NCBI RefSeq assembly: GCF_036421855.1 | Contig: NZ_JAZGOK010000004.1 | Source of the DNA: Georgenia_B sunbinii | GTDB taxonomy: Bacteria > Actinomycetota > Actinomycetes > Actinomycetales > Actinomycetaceae | DNA length: 64,000 bases | Direction: 5' to 3' (one strand) | In this document: in pieces, positions 1-7,349 of the stretch | Layout: the number at the start of each line of letters is the position of its first letter | Numbering within the stretch: the first letter of the stretch is position 1 | Program-made: the position numbers and the translations under genes | The notes under the pieces: model-generated | What the model was told of the DNA's origin: nothing | What the model saw: the letters and a program-made list of their open reading frames with translations, nothing else | The model's database searches: none

Positions 1-690
1 GCCGTCGTCGGCAGCCACGGCGAGGGCTGGCTGGCGGTCGCCGCGCAGCCCGGCCACCTCCTCACCTGGCGCGACGTGTGGCCCACCACCAAGCCCGGCG
101 CCACCCGTTACGGACCGGCCGACGCCGACCACCCCGGCCGCGAGCTCCACGCCGTGCTCAGCCTCGTCGCGCGCGACCGGCTCGGTGGCGTCATCGACGC
201 CAGCGGTCACCGGCTCGCCGGGACCTGGGCGTGGGAGGCGCTGCGGGTGGAGGCCTGGCGCCCGAGGCTCGGCCGTGAGGTCGACGACCGCGCGATCCCG
301 CACGAGCTCGACTGGCTGCGCACCGCCGTCCACCTGGACAAGGGCTGCTACCGGGGCCAGGAGACGGTCGCCCGGGTGTTCAACCTGGGCCGCCCGCCGC
401 GGCGGCTCGTCATGCTCCACCTCGACGGCTCGGAGCACATCACGCCGGAGGTCGGTTCCCGGGTGATGCACGGCCAGAAGGACGTCGGCGTGCTCACCAC
501 GGTGGTGCGCCACGAGGAGCTCGGGCCGGTCGGGCTGGCGCTGGTGAAGCGGTCGCTGCCGGCCGAGGAGACCCTCGATGTCGACGGCGTCGCTGCCGCC
601 CAGGAGGTCATCGTCCCGGTCGCCGGTGAGGCGCAGGGCCGACCGACGCAGCGGCCCGGGCAGGAGCTGCGCCGCCAGCCTCGGCGCTGA
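1..690 (+). CDS. YgfZ/GcvT-family folate-binding protein (5'-truncated by window edge)
   Basis: The gene enters from the left edge in frame 1 with no stop and ends at 690, so only the C-terminal 229 residues are seen. The motif KGCYRGQE (bases 340-363) is the signature of the YgfZ/CAF17 branch of the GcvT fold, tetrahydrofolate-binding proteins that help maintain and repair some Fe-S enzymes. After it comes the usual C-terminal beta-barrel (residues V-G-V-L-T-T and L-A-L-V-K-R are typical). The Arg-rich last 20 residues look unconserved. The next gene starts 35 bp downstream on the same strand. Family assignment is firm; the specific role is known only from homologues. Confidence 0.9.
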   Translation, partial: AVVGSHGEGWLAVAAQPGHLLTWRDVWPTTKPGATRYGPADADHPGRELHAVLSLVARDRLGGVIDASGHRLAGTWAWEALRVEAWRPRLGREVDDRAIPHELDWLRTAVHLDKGCYRGQETVARVFNLGRPPRRLVMLHLDGSEHITPEVGSRVMHGQKDVGVLTTVVRHEELGPVGLALVKRSLPAEETLDVDGVAAAQEVIVPVAGEAQGRPTQRPGQELRRQPRR

Positions 691-724
691 GCCGCGATCC
701 GATCATGGTGTCGCAGGGGGAGGG

Positions 725-1846
725 ATGAGCGCCGAGGAGCGGTCCGAGCGCACCGACCTGCGCCGCTGGGGCGTGCGGATCCGGCTGCGCGCGCGCCAGG
801 GAGCCCGGCGGGTGCAGGCGTCCGCGTTCCCGGTGCTCACCGCCGCCATCGCGGCCGGGCTCGCCTGGGGCATCGCCCACTACTGGCTGGGCCACAGCCA
901 GCCGTTCTTCGCGCCGGTCGCCACCTGGGTGTGTCTCGGGTTCAGCTCCGACCGGCAGGTCCGCAAGGTGGCCGAGCTGGCGATCGGCGTGGCGCTCGGC
1001 GTCGCCCTCGGTGAGCTGGTCGCCTACTTCACCGGTACCGGGATCCTGCAGATCGTCGTCGTCATCGTCGTGGGGGCGCTCATGGCGCGGTTCATCGACC
1101 GCGGCCAGATGCTCACCATCCAGGCCGGCGTGCAGGGCATCGTCATCGTGGCGCTGCCCGCGATCAGCATGACCGACGGCATCACCGGGCGGTGGACGGA
1201 CGCGCTCATCGGCGGGGCCTGCGCGCTCGTCGTGGCCGTGGCGACGCCCGGCGATGCGCGCCGTCGCGCCCGGCAGCTCGCTGCTGCCAGCCAAGGTGAT
1301 CTCGCCCGGATGCTCCGCACGCTGGCGTCCGGGCTGCGCCGGGGCGACGCGGAGCTGGTGCGCGACGCGCTTGCCCAGGGTCGTGGCACCCAAGGGGTGC
1401 TCGACGAGTGGGCCGAGGTCGTCCGCAACGCGCTGCAGTCCGCGCGGATCTCACCGACCGCCCGGATGTACGTCCCGGAGCTGGCGCGGATGCAGCGAGC
1501 GAGCATGCTCAGTGACCGGGCGATGCGCAACGCCCGGGTCATCGCCCGGCGCGGGCTGGTGGCCGTCCAGGACGGCAGTCAGGACGAGGAGATCGCGGCC
1601 GCGCTGGAGCGGCTCGCCAACGGCGCCACGATGCTCGGGGCGGCGCTGTCGACCGGTGGCGACGTCGGGTCGGCACGTGGCGAGCTGGTGGCGGCGGTGC
1701 CCGCGCTCGACCCCGCGGCGTTCAGCCGTGGTGGCTGGCAGCTGCAGACGCTGGTCATCCTCATGCGCTCGCTCACCGTCGACCTCCTCCAGGCCTCGGG
1801 GATGAGCGCGATGGAGGCGACCCAGGTGCTGGCCGCCGACAGCTGA
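725..1846 (+). CDS. FUSC-family (aromatic acid exporter-like) membrane protein
   Basis: A 373-residue protein. The ATG at 725 follows a GGGGGAGGG purine tract and is preferred over an upstream in-frame start that would overlap the previous gene. The N-terminal half holds about five hydrophobic segments (roughly residues 33-56, 63-75, 84-105, 107-120 and 128-145). They are followed by RGQMLTIQAGVQGIVIVAL, which resembles the conserved FUSC transmembrane block. The C-terminal half is soluble and helical, rich in Arg, Ala and Glu. FUSC proteins (the YccS/AaeB type) are inner-membrane proteins linked to export of aromatic acids or other hydrophobic anions; no substrate can be read from this sequence. 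Confidence 0.8.
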   Translation: MSAEERSERTDLRRWGVRIRLRARQGARRVQASAFPVLTAAIAAGLAWGIAHYWLGHSQPFFAPVATWVCLGFSSDRQVRKVAELAIGVALGVALGELVAYFTGTGILQIVVVIVVGALMARFIDRGQMLTIQAGVQGIVIVALPAISMTDGITGRWTDALIGGACALVVAVATPGDARRRARQLAAASQGDLARMLRTLASGLRRGDAELVRDALAQGRGTQGVLDEWAEVVRNALQSARISPTARMYVPELARMQRASMLSDRAMRNARVIARRGLVAVQDGSQDEEIAAALERLANGATMLGAALSTGGDVGSARGELVAAVPALDPAAFSRGGWQLQTLVILMRSLTVDLLQASGMSAMEATQVLAADS

Positions 1847-1878
1847 GCGGTCGACAGCTGCGGCAGAGCGGGCCAGCT

Positions 1879-1908
1879 TTGCCGCATGATCCAGGCGACA
1901 CCTAGACT
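1879..1908 (+). promoter_or_regulatory. Leaderless-type promoter of the DUF2516 gene
   Basis: TTGCCG (1879-1884) and TAGACT (1903-1908) are spaced 18 bp apart. The GTG start codon at 1915 lies only 6 bp beyond the -10 box, so transcription would begin at or next to the start codon. There is no Shine-Dalgarno sequence in front of the gene, which agrees with a leaderless transcript, common in actinobacteria. Confidence 0.55.
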
Positions 1909-1914
1909 CACCTG

Positions 1915-2247
1915 GTGTCCGTCATCGGCAACCTTCAGCTCCTCCTCTTCCTCGTGCTGGCGCTCATCGCGTTCGCCGTCGAGGTGTGGGCGCTGGTTCA
2001 CGCGCTGCGCCGCCCTCCGGCGGCCTTCCTGGCCGCGGGGAAGCGGACGAAGAACTTCTGGGCGATCGTGCTCGCTGCCAACGTCGCGCTCGGCTTCATC
2101 GCGATCCCGCTCCCAGGCTTGCCCAACATGTTCGGTGGCTTCTTCGCGATCATCCTCATCGTGCCCGCCGCGATCTACCTCACCGACGTCCGCCCCGCGG
2201 TCGGTGGTGCCGGCAGCTCACGGCGCCGAGGTGGCGGGGGCTGGTGA
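1915..2247 (+). CDS. DUF2516 family small membrane protein
   Basis: A 110-residue protein from a GTG start. It has three hydrophobic segments (about residues 5-28, 47-65 and 72-90), a basic loop RRPPAAFLAAGKRTKNFW between the first two, and a Gly/Arg-rich tail. The pattern, with the loop residues G-K-R-T-K-x-F-W, matches the actinobacterial DUF2516 family, whose function is unknown. Its stop codon overlaps the GTG start of dtd (GTGA, 2244-2247), so the two are co-translated; this pairing suggests only shared expression. Confidence 0.75.
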   Translation: MSVIGNLQLLLFLVLALIAFAVEVWALVHALRRPPAAFLAAGKRTKNFWAIVLAANVALGFIAIPLPGLPNMFGGFFAIILIVPAAIYLTDVRPAVGGAGSSRRRGGGGW

Positions 2248-2669
2248 GGTCGGTCCTGCAGCGGGTCGACGGCGCCGCGGTCCACGTCGGCGGTGAGCAG
2301 GTCGGCGGCTTCGCCGGCGAGGGGCTCGTCGCGCTGGTCGGCGTCACCCATGACGACGGTCCGGCCGAGGTAGAGCGCACGGCGCGCAAGATCGCCGAGC
2401 TGCGGATCCTGCGTGACGAGCGCTCGGTGCTCGAGGCGGGTGCCCCTGTCCTCGTCATCTCCCAGTTCACCCTCTACGCCGACGTCCGCAAGGGCCGTCG
2501 CCCCTCGTGGCACGGCGCCGCGCCGGCCCCGGTCGCCGAGCCTCTGGTCGAGGACGTCGTGGCCGCGCTGCGGGGCCTCGGCGTCCACGTCGAGACCGGC
2601 CGCTTCGGTGCCGACATGCGCGTCGAGCTGGTCAACGACGGCCCGGTCACCATCGTCCTCGACACCTGA
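2244..2669 (+). CDS. dtd: D-aminoacyl-tRNA deacylase
   Basis: A 141-residue protein beginning with GTG at 2244 inside the stop of the previous gene. It begins MRSVLQRVDGAAVHVGGE, the standard DTD N-terminus. It carries the active-site motif SQFTLYADVRKGRRPSW and the second signature GRFGADMRVELVNDGPVTI near the C-terminus. DTD removes D-amino acids (and glycine) wrongly attached to tRNAs, a cytoplasmic proofreading step. Length is normal for the family. A long in-frame upstream extension exists in this high-GC sequence but overlaps DUF2516 and has no family similarity. A tandem-repeat array starts 20 bp after the stop. Confidence 0.95.
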   Translation: MRSVLQRVDGAAVHVGGEQVGGFAGEGLVALVGVTHDDGPAEVERTARKIAELRILRDERSVLEAGAPVLVISQFTLYADVRKGRRPSWHGAAPAPVAEPLVEDVVAALRGLGVHVETGRFGADMRVELVNDGPVTIVLDT

Positions 2670-2688
2670 CCCCACCCCACTTCCCCGC

Positions 2689-2796
2689 GACAGCAGACTT
2701 GTCCCCGACAGCAGGATCGTCCGCGACAGCCGACTTGTCCCCGACAGCCGACTTGTCTGCGACAGCAGGATTGTCTGCGACAGCAGACTTGGCCAC
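2689..2796. repeat. Tandem array 1: six 18-bp units of the GACAGC...TTGTC family
   Basis: Six contiguous 18-bp units start at 2689, 2707, 2725, 2743, 2761 and 2779. The first is GACAGCAGACTTGTCCCC. Units vary at positions 7, 9-10 and 16-17. Every full junction reads TGTC-N3-GACA, a small dyad. The array fills the gap between dtd (stop 2669) and the macrodomain gene (ATG 2818), ending 21 bp before that ATG, so it lies in the macrodomain gene's leader or promoter. The same unit recurs at 12850-13065, at 57286-57447 (reversed, inside a gene) and as an inverted pair at 47873-47914. There are no spacers, so it is not a CRISPR array. Confidence 0.95.
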
Positions 2797-2817
2797 GGCA
2801 TCGGGCACGATGGACCG

Positions 2818-3342
2818 ATGGACATCGAAGCCGTCGCCGGAGACATCACCACCCAGCAGGTGGACGCCGTCGTCAACGCCGCGAACTCCTCCCTGCTGGG
2901 CGGCGGAGGGGTCGACGGCGCGATCCACCGCGCGGCCGGGCCCGGCCTCCTCGCCGAGTGCATGGAGCTGCGGCGCACCGAGCTGCCCGACGGACTGCCG
3001 GTGGGGCGCGCGGTACCGACCGCCGGCCACGACCTGCCCGCACCGTGGGTCATCCACACCGTGGGCCCCAACCGGCACCGCGGGCAGACCGACCCGGCCG
3101 AGCTGGCAGCATGCTTCACCTCCGCCCTGGAGGTCGCCGGGACCGTTGCGGCCAGGAGCGTCGCGTTCCCCGCCGTCGGCGCCGGCGTCTACGGCTGGGA
3201 CGCCACCGAGGTCGCCGAGCGTGCGGTGGCGGCAGTCCGCGAGTTCGCCGAGCGACCGGACCACGGCATCGACCTCGTCCGGTTCGTGCTCTTCGACGAG
3301 GAGATCCTCGGCGCGTTCCAGGCCGAGCTCGGGCGCCGCTGA
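2818..3342 (+). CDS. Macrodomain protein (probable O-acetyl-ADP-ribose deacetylase/ADP-ribosyl hydrolase)
   Basis: A 174-residue single-domain protein from the ATG at 2818. It has the MacroD/YmdB-type signature: the GDIT start, NAANSSLLGGGGVDGAIHRA (residues about 22-41), IHTVGPN, and FPAVGAGVYGWD with the Gly-rich loop that binds the ADP-ribose diphosphate. Enzymes of this class remove ADP-ribose esters or O-acetyl groups in the cytoplasm. No ADP-ribosyltransferase or sirtuin gene is adjacent. The immediate upstream region is repeat array 1 and no clear Shine-Dalgarno sequence is visible, so expression may be weak or leaderless. Confidence 0.9.
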   Translation: MDIEAVAGDITTQQVDAVVNAANSSLLGGGGVDGAIHRAAGPGLLAECMELRRTELPDGLPVGRAVPTAGHDLPAPWVIHTVGPNRHRGQTDPAELAACFTSALEVAGTVAARSVAFPAVGAGVYGWDATEVAERAVAAVREFAERPDHGIDLVRFVLFDEEILGAFQAELGRR

Positions 3343-3409
3343 GCTCGCGAGCGCTGCTGCGCCGCGTCCCGGACCGCCTGAGAGACCGGCACCAGCCGCG
3401 CCAGCTGCG

Positions 3410-3515
3410 TCACCTGCTGCGGGCGAGCTCGTCGAGCGTCGCGACGCCCAGCAGCTTCATCGTGCGCACGATCTCGTCTCGCAGGATCGCGGTCATCGCG
3501 GCCGCGGCAGTGCGT
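3410..3515 (-). pseudogene. Possible C-terminal remnant of an FMN-dependent alpha-hydroxy-acid dehydrogenase
   Basis: On the minus strand, a frame ending at the TGA at 3410-3412 encodes MTAILRDEIVRTMKLLGV followed by a short acidic end. This resembles the last helix of the LldD/lactate oxidase family (typically ...LRDELxRTMxLxGVxxxxEL). Upstream the similarity stops and frames shift, so no intact gene is present. The short length makes the match tentative. The rest of 3343-3740 holds no gene that can be supported. Confidence 0.35.
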
Positions 3516-3654
3516 CGATGGCCGTGCCGATGCTGAGCTGCGGCGGGATCGAGAACCAGCGTGCGGTCGAGCCGCCGCTTGCGAGCGTTGATCTCGGGAC
3601 GCTTGAACCGCAGCATCGGCCGGAGGCCACGTACACGGTGTCGTTTTGTGTTAC

Positions 3655-3666
3655 CTTCGGCCGAAG
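3655..3666. promoter_or_regulatory. Perfect 12-bp palindrome CTTCGGCCGAAG upstream of the surface-protein cluster
   Basis: CTTCGGCCGAAG is a perfect palindrome 75 bp before the ATG of the small LPXTG gene. It lies directly after an unusually T-rich stretch (TCGTTTTGTGTTACC, 3641-3655) that could contain the promoter. Candidate operator for the 3741-6697 cluster; the bound protein is unknown. Confidence 0.35.
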
Positions 3667-3740
3667 ATGGTCGTCGTGCACTCGAGTTAATGGGTGCCGA
3701 TTGCTGGAACTCGGTGGATCGCCGAGAGGGGGCGGGAGCA

Positions 3741-4031
3741 ATGGTGCGAACGACGATAGTGGCGCTGGGGTTCGCGCTGGGTGCTGCAGGAGGTGCAGCG
3801 TCCGCGGTCTCGGCCCTCGACCAGTCCGACGAAGTCGAGATCGGCGTCCACATCTCGCCGTTGGACAACGTCACCCCGGCGCCTGCCGCGCCGGAGCCGA
3901 CCACCGATCCGGCAGGGCTGCCGACCGAGCTGCCCTCGACGGGCGTCGAGCTCTCGCTGCTGCCGTACCTGGCGGGTGCGGCTGTCCTGGTCGGTGGCGC
4001 GGTGCTCCTCGTGAGCCGGCGCCGCACGTAA
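3741..4031 (+). CDS. Small LPXTG-anchored surface protein (CscD-like)
   Basis: A 96-residue protein. The ATG at 3741 is preceded by GGGGGCGGGAG. It has a signal peptide (residues 1 to about 25, Ala/Gly-rich core), a short acidic and Pro/Thr-rich segment, then a sortase signal: LPSTG at residues 64-68, a hydrophobic stretch (about 73-90) and the tail SRRRT. Sortase would attach it to peptidoglycan, leaving a mature peptide of only about 40 residues. Small LPXTG proteins of this kind (CscD) are encoded with WxL and DUF916 proteins in lactobacilli and enterococci, and such genes follow here. No sortase gene is in the window. Hairpin 4041-4066 follows. Confidence 0.8.
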   Translation: MVRTTIVALGFALGAAGGAASAVSALDQSDEVEIGVHISPLDNVTPAPAAPEPTTDPAGLPTELPSTGVELSLLPYLAGAAVLVGGAVLLVSRRRT

Positions 4032-4040
4032 CGAAATCAG

Positions 4041-4066
4041 GCCGCAGGAGCATCTGCCCCTGCGGC
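4041..4066 (+). terminator. Hairpin between LPXTG and WxL-like genes
   Basis: GCCGCAGG (4041-4048) pairs perfectly with CCTGCGGC (4059-4066) across a 10-base loop, 10 bp after the LPXTG stop codon. There is no T-run. It may be a partial terminator or an mRNA-stabilising hairpin between co-directional genes. Confidence 0.5.
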
Positions 4067-4096
4067 CCGGGCAATCAGACGAACGAAGGAGTTCCC

Positions 4097-5425
4097 GTGA
4101 TCGATGTCCTTTCCGCGACACCTACCGGCGCAAGCCGGCTGCGCAGACGAGGAGCCACCAAGACCATGAGTGCGCTTGCCTGTGCGGCCCTCCTCAGTCT
4201 CGGCGCCACCGCGATCGTCGCCGCCCCCGCCGCGGCGGAGGTGGACGAGGAGGGCTACACGGTTCTTTTCGACGGCACCCAGGAGTCCTTCGAGAACTGG
4301 GAGTACGCCGGTGTCGGCGGCTTCCAGCTCGAGGACGATGGCTCGGTCTCCAGCATCGCCGGCGCGCAGGGCGGTTTCGGCACCCTGTGGTACCCCGAGG
4401 AGTTCGGGGACTTCTCGCTCAAGCTCGAGTTCCGGGACGACGCACCCGGCGACGCGAACGTCCGTGGCAACAGCGGCGTCCAGGTCCGCTTTCCCGCACT
4501 GGACGAGCTGGTCGATGGCTGCAACACCAACGACCTCGCGTGGATGGCCGTGACCTGCGGCCACGAGATCCAGATCAACGACTCCGCCGAGGCTGCAGGT
4601 AACGACCCGCGCAAGACCGGGTCGATCTACGGCTTCGCCGACATCGGACTGGACGAGGCCAACGCCACCGCCAAGGGCGAGTGGAACGAGTTCGAGGTCC
4701 GCGTCGTCGGCCAGCAGTACACCGTGATCCGCAACGGCGTGGTCATCAACGAGTTCGAGAACGTGCCAGGGCTGCCTTTCCCTGGCCGGCCGGATGACCC
4801 GGGCTCGAGCGCTCGTGGCCCCGTCGGGCACATCGGGCTGCAGGCGCACGGCGCGAACCAGGACGTGGTCTCCTTCCGTGACGTCCGTATCAAGGAGCTG
4901 CCGCGCAGTGCTGGGGACGTCGACGTGCACGTGGACATCGACGAGCTCGAGGGGCCCGGTCATCTCGCACTGAGCGTCGACGGCTCGACCATGCTGCTCG
5001 CTGAGGACGGCTCGGACCCGCTGGTCCGGCAGTTTGCCGGTGGGCTGCCGACGGTCACCGTCACCGATACCCGTTCGGTCGAGGAGATTCCCGACGGGAC
5101 GGCCTGGTACGTCCTGGGCAGTGCCACCGCCTTCCTCGGCAGTGACGGTGAGACCAGCATCGGCGTCGACCACCTGGGGTGGGTCCCGGAGCTCGTCGAG
5201 GCAGGCGAGTCGGGCCTCGTGACGGCCGGCGACCCGGTCGTGTCGGTCGTCGATGCTCCGCAGAGCCCGGGCCTGGTGGACCAGGAGCTGCTGGGCACCT
5301 CGGCCTCGGCGGACGTCGTCGAGGAGGGTGAGTGGAGCGCGGACGCCGAGCTGCTGCTGCGCACGCCGTCGACGGTCGCGCCCGGAAGCTACACTTCGAC
5401 GCTGACGCTGTCGTTGTTCGAGTAG
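4097..5425 (+). CDS. Secreted DUF1080-domain protein with C-terminal WxL-like domain
   Basis: A 442-residue protein. The GTG at 4097 follows a strong AAGGAG (4086-4091) with 5-base spacing, which decides the start against a far longer open frame upstream. Residues 1-47 are a signal peptide ending AAPAAA. Residues about 55-270 form a DUF1080/concanavalin-like sandwich (YTVLFDGTQESFENW, later NSGVQVRFP). Residues about 275-442 resemble the WxL cell-wall-binding fold and end YTSTLTLSLFE, where classical WxL proteins have LTWTL; the tryptophan is absent. It probably binds the wall non-covalently and presents a carbohydrate-related domain. Partners are the flanking LPXTG and DUF916 proteins. Domain boundaries are inferred. 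Confidence 0.75.
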   Translation: MIDVLSATPTGASRLRRRGATKTMSALACAALLSLGATAIVAAPAAAEVDEEGYTVLFDGTQESFENWEYAGVGGFQLEDDGSVSSIAGAQGGFGTLWYPEEFGDFSLKLEFRDDAPGDANVRGNSGVQVRFPALDELVDGCNTNDLAWMAVTCGHEIQINDSAEAAGNDPRKTGSIYGFADIGLDEANATAKGEWNEFEVRVVGQQYTVIRNGVVINEFENVPGLPFPGRPDDPGSSARGPVGHIGLQAHGANQDVVSFRDVRIKELPRSAGDVDVHVDIDELEGPGHLALSVDGSTMLLAEDGSDPLVRQFAGGLPTVTVTDTRSVEEIPDGTAWYVLGSATAFLGSDGETSIGVDHLGWVPELVEAGESGLVTAGDPVVSVVDAPQSPGLVDQELLGTSASADVVEEGEWSADAELLLRTPSTVAPGSYTSTLTLSLFE

Positions 5426-5454
5426 GACGGAGCGACAGCCCATCGATGTCAGCG

Positions 5455-5492
5455 GCCGTGGGCGCGGGGAGCTCGTGCCCCGCGGCCACGGC
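5455..5492 (+). terminator. Long hairpin between WxL-like and DUF916 genes
   Basis: A 15-bp stem with one mismatch (5455-5469 against 5478-5492) and an 8-base loop AGCTCGTG lies 30 bp after the WxL-like stop. It ends 18 bp before the DUF916 start, so it could limit read-through or stabilise the upstream message. Confidence 0.55.
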
Positions 5493-5509
5493 TCTTCGGG
5501 AGTAGGCCG

Positions 5510-6697
5510 ATGCACCACACCCCCCGCGCGTCACGGATGAGCCGTCCGGCACCGGCGCGTTGGCTGCCTGCTGCGCTCGCGGCACTCGCCGTCGTGGTCT
5601 TCGCTCAGGTGCCTGCCGCAGCCGAGACCGACCCGACGATCACCTGGGCGGTGAGCCCTGCCGCCTCCGACGGGCCGGACGACCGGGCCTGGATGGAGCT
5701 GACCCTCGATCCGGGCCAGAGCGTCACCGAGCACCTCGCGGTGACGAACCTCAGCGAGGTGGAGGCCACGTTCTCGCTCAGCGCCGCCGACGGGTACTTC
5801 ACGTCCACGGGCCGCTTCAACATGCTGCCCTCCTCCGAGCCTTCGACCGCCGCCGGGACGTGGATCGACGTTGCCGAGAGCCTCACCGTCGAGGCGGGCG
5901 AGACGGAGGTCGTGCCCTTCACGATCGTCGTCCCCAGCAGCGCCACCCCCGGCGACCACGCGGCTGGTATTGCCGCCTCGGTCTTCACGGAGGGCGAGGA
6001 CGAGGCGGGTGCCGCCGTCGGCGTCGAGAGCCGCGTGGGCTTCCGGGTCCTCACTCGGGTGACCGGCGACCTCGAGCCCTCGGTCGCCGTCGAGGATCTT
6101 GACGTCAGTTACCGGACATCGTGGAACCCGTTCGCCCCGGGCCGGGTGACGGTCGAGCACGAGGTGGTCAACGACGGCAATGCCCGGATACGGGTCGTGG
6201 GCGAGATCGTCGTCCAGGACTCCACCTCGCCGCTGCTCTGGGAGGCCGGCGCTGCCGAGCCGCCAGAGCTGCTTCCCGGGGACGCGCGGCCCGTCACCGC
6301 TGAGGTGCACGGCGTGTGGCCGCTCTTCCGGGTCGGCGTGGACGTCGTGCTGCGCCCGGAGATGCTCGGCGATGAGGACGGGCCACAGCCGGTCGCCGAG
6401 ATACGCGAGCACGTCACCGTGTGGGCGGTGCCGTGGTCCCAGCTCGTCCTGCTGCTCGCGCTGGCGACAGCCGTCGTCGTCGTGCGCCGTAGCCGCAGGC
6501 AGCGCGAGGCGCGTCTTGCCGCGATGATCGAGGCGGCCAAGGCGGAGGTCCGCCGCGAGCTGGGCGCCGGCGGAACAGACCGGGAGGATCACGCCGCGCA
6601 TGCCGCCGACGCCGACGCCGACGCTGCCGCCGAGCAGCCGGCCCGGAGCGAGGACGAGACGGTGTCGGACGAGAGGGTCACCGGCCCTCTGGGGTGA
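5510..6697 (+). CDS. DUF916/WxL-associated membrane-anchored surface protein (CscA-like)
   Basis: A 395-residue protein from the ATG at 5510. Signal peptide at residues 1-38 (ending PAAAE). Residues about 43-170 match the DUF916 peptidoglycan-binding/WxL-interacting domain (TITWAVSPAASDGPDDRAW, then VTNLSEVEATFSLSA). A second beta domain (about 175-300) follows, then one transmembrane segment (about 309-325), a basic stop-transfer and a long charged cytoplasmic tail with Ala/Asp repeats. DUF916 proteins (CscA) are membrane or wall anchors encoded with WxL proteins. The gene ends inside the tail-to-tail neighbour: its last 20 bases overlap the XRE gene. Confidence 0.8.
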   Translation: MHHTPRASRMSRPAPARWLPAALAALAVVVFAQVPAAAETDPTITWAVSPAASDGPDDRAWMELTLDPGQSVTEHLAVTNLSEVEATFSLSAADGYFTSTGRFNMLPSSEPSTAAGTWIDVAESLTVEAGETEVVPFTIVVPSSATPGDHAAGIAASVFTEGEDEAGAAVGVESRVGFRVLTRVTGDLEPSVAVEDLDVSYRTSWNPFAPGRVTVEHEVVNDGNARIRVVGEIVVQDSTSPLLWEAGAAEPPELLPGDARPVTAEVHGVWPLFRVGVDVVLRPEMLGDEDGPQPVAEIREHVTVWAVPWSQLVLLLALATAVVVVRRSRRQREARLAAMIEAAKAEVRRELGAGGTDREDHAAHAADADADAAAEQPARSEDETVSDERVTGPLG

Positions 6698-6875
6698 AGA
6701 TCTCCTCGATCCGTGCGTCGAACACCTCGGCGAGGCGGAAGGCCAGTGGCAGGCTCGGGTCGAAGCGGCCCCGCTCGATGGAGATGACCGTCTGGCGGGA
6801 GACCCCGAGCAGCTCCGCCAGCCGGGCCTGGGACCAGCCGCGCTCGGCGCGCCGCTCCGCAAGGTCGTTGTCCAT
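6678..6875 (-). CDS. Small XRE-family helix-turn-helix regulator
   Basis: A 65-residue protein that is a single HTH domain: WSQARLAELLGVSRQTVISI at residues about 14-33 is a classic Cro/CI recognition motif. The remainder matches the YgzD-like subfamily with its ending IEEIFTPEG. It overlaps the preceding membrane-protein gene by ATGA (6874-6877), so both are read from one promoter near 7390. Such pairs of a tiny XRE repressor and a membrane protein are common in actinobacteria, and the regulator probably controls its own operon through the palindromes at 7350-7402. The target beyond that is unknown. Confidence 0.85.
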   Translation of the reverse strand: MDNDLAERRAERGWSQARLAELLGVSRQTVISIERGRFDPSLPLAFRLAEVFDARIEEIFTPEGR

Positions 6876-7327
6876 CAGGACTCACGCCGCTTGATGACGG
6901 TGTAGCGGACGGCGACGTCGATCATCCCGAGGACGACGACGGCGAGCAGCACGGTGGCCCCGGCGACCTCGAGCCCGCTGATGGACAGGGCGGCCAGCGC
7001 GACACCGCAGGTACCGAGGACGTCGAGGAAGGCGCCGAACGCCGCCCGCTGCGCCCAGCGGAGCTCGACGTTCTCCTCGACGTGCGGATCCTCCTCGACG
7101 ACGAGGCTCGAGACGAGCAGCAGCCAGCTCAGCGCGTACAGCGGGCCCACCATCGCGGCGCTGAACACGACGCCGACGAGCCACGGGTCCTCGGCGCGGA
7201 ACCGCGACGCGAGGAAGCCTGCGGCGGCCGCCAGGCCGATCGCGAGCAGGACGGCGAGGACGTAGCGTGACAGTGGTGCACGGCGAGTGCTCGCCGAGTC
7301 GTCCGGAGCGTTGCGGTCGGCGCTCAT
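6875..7327 (-). CDS. Four-helix integral membrane protein, partner of the XRE regulator
   Basis: A 150-residue protein. I chose the ATG at 7327 because a perfect AGGAGG lies 6 bases before it; an in-frame start at 7345 would add six residues and lose that spacing. There are four hydrophobic segments (about residues 24-43, 53-76, 99-117 and 120-138), with an acidic loop VVEEDPHVEENVELRW between the second and third. No enzymatic motif is seen. It is translated first in the two-gene operon with the XRE regulator. The function is not recognised; it might sense or respond to membrane stress, but that is guesswork from the gene pairing. Confidence 0.7.
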   Translation of the reverse strand: MSADRNAPDDSASTRRAPLSRYVLAVLLAIGLAAAAGFLASRFRAEDPWLVGVVFSAAMVGPLYALSWLLLVSSLVVEEDPHVEENVELRWAQRAAFGAFLDVLGTCGVALAALSISGLEVAGATVLLAVVVLGMIDVAVRYTVIKRRES

Positions 7328-7349
7328 GAACAGCCTCCTGGTCAAGTGG

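Noticed and set aside
1840..1886. Further copy of the 18-bp repeat near GACAGCTG
   Set aside because: Only GACAGC is shared; the TTGTC half and the 18-base period are missing.
1986..2669. Longer dtd protein with an 86-residue N-terminal extension
   Set aside because: The extension overlaps DUF2516 and lacks similarity; the GTG at 2244 gives the exact family N-terminus.
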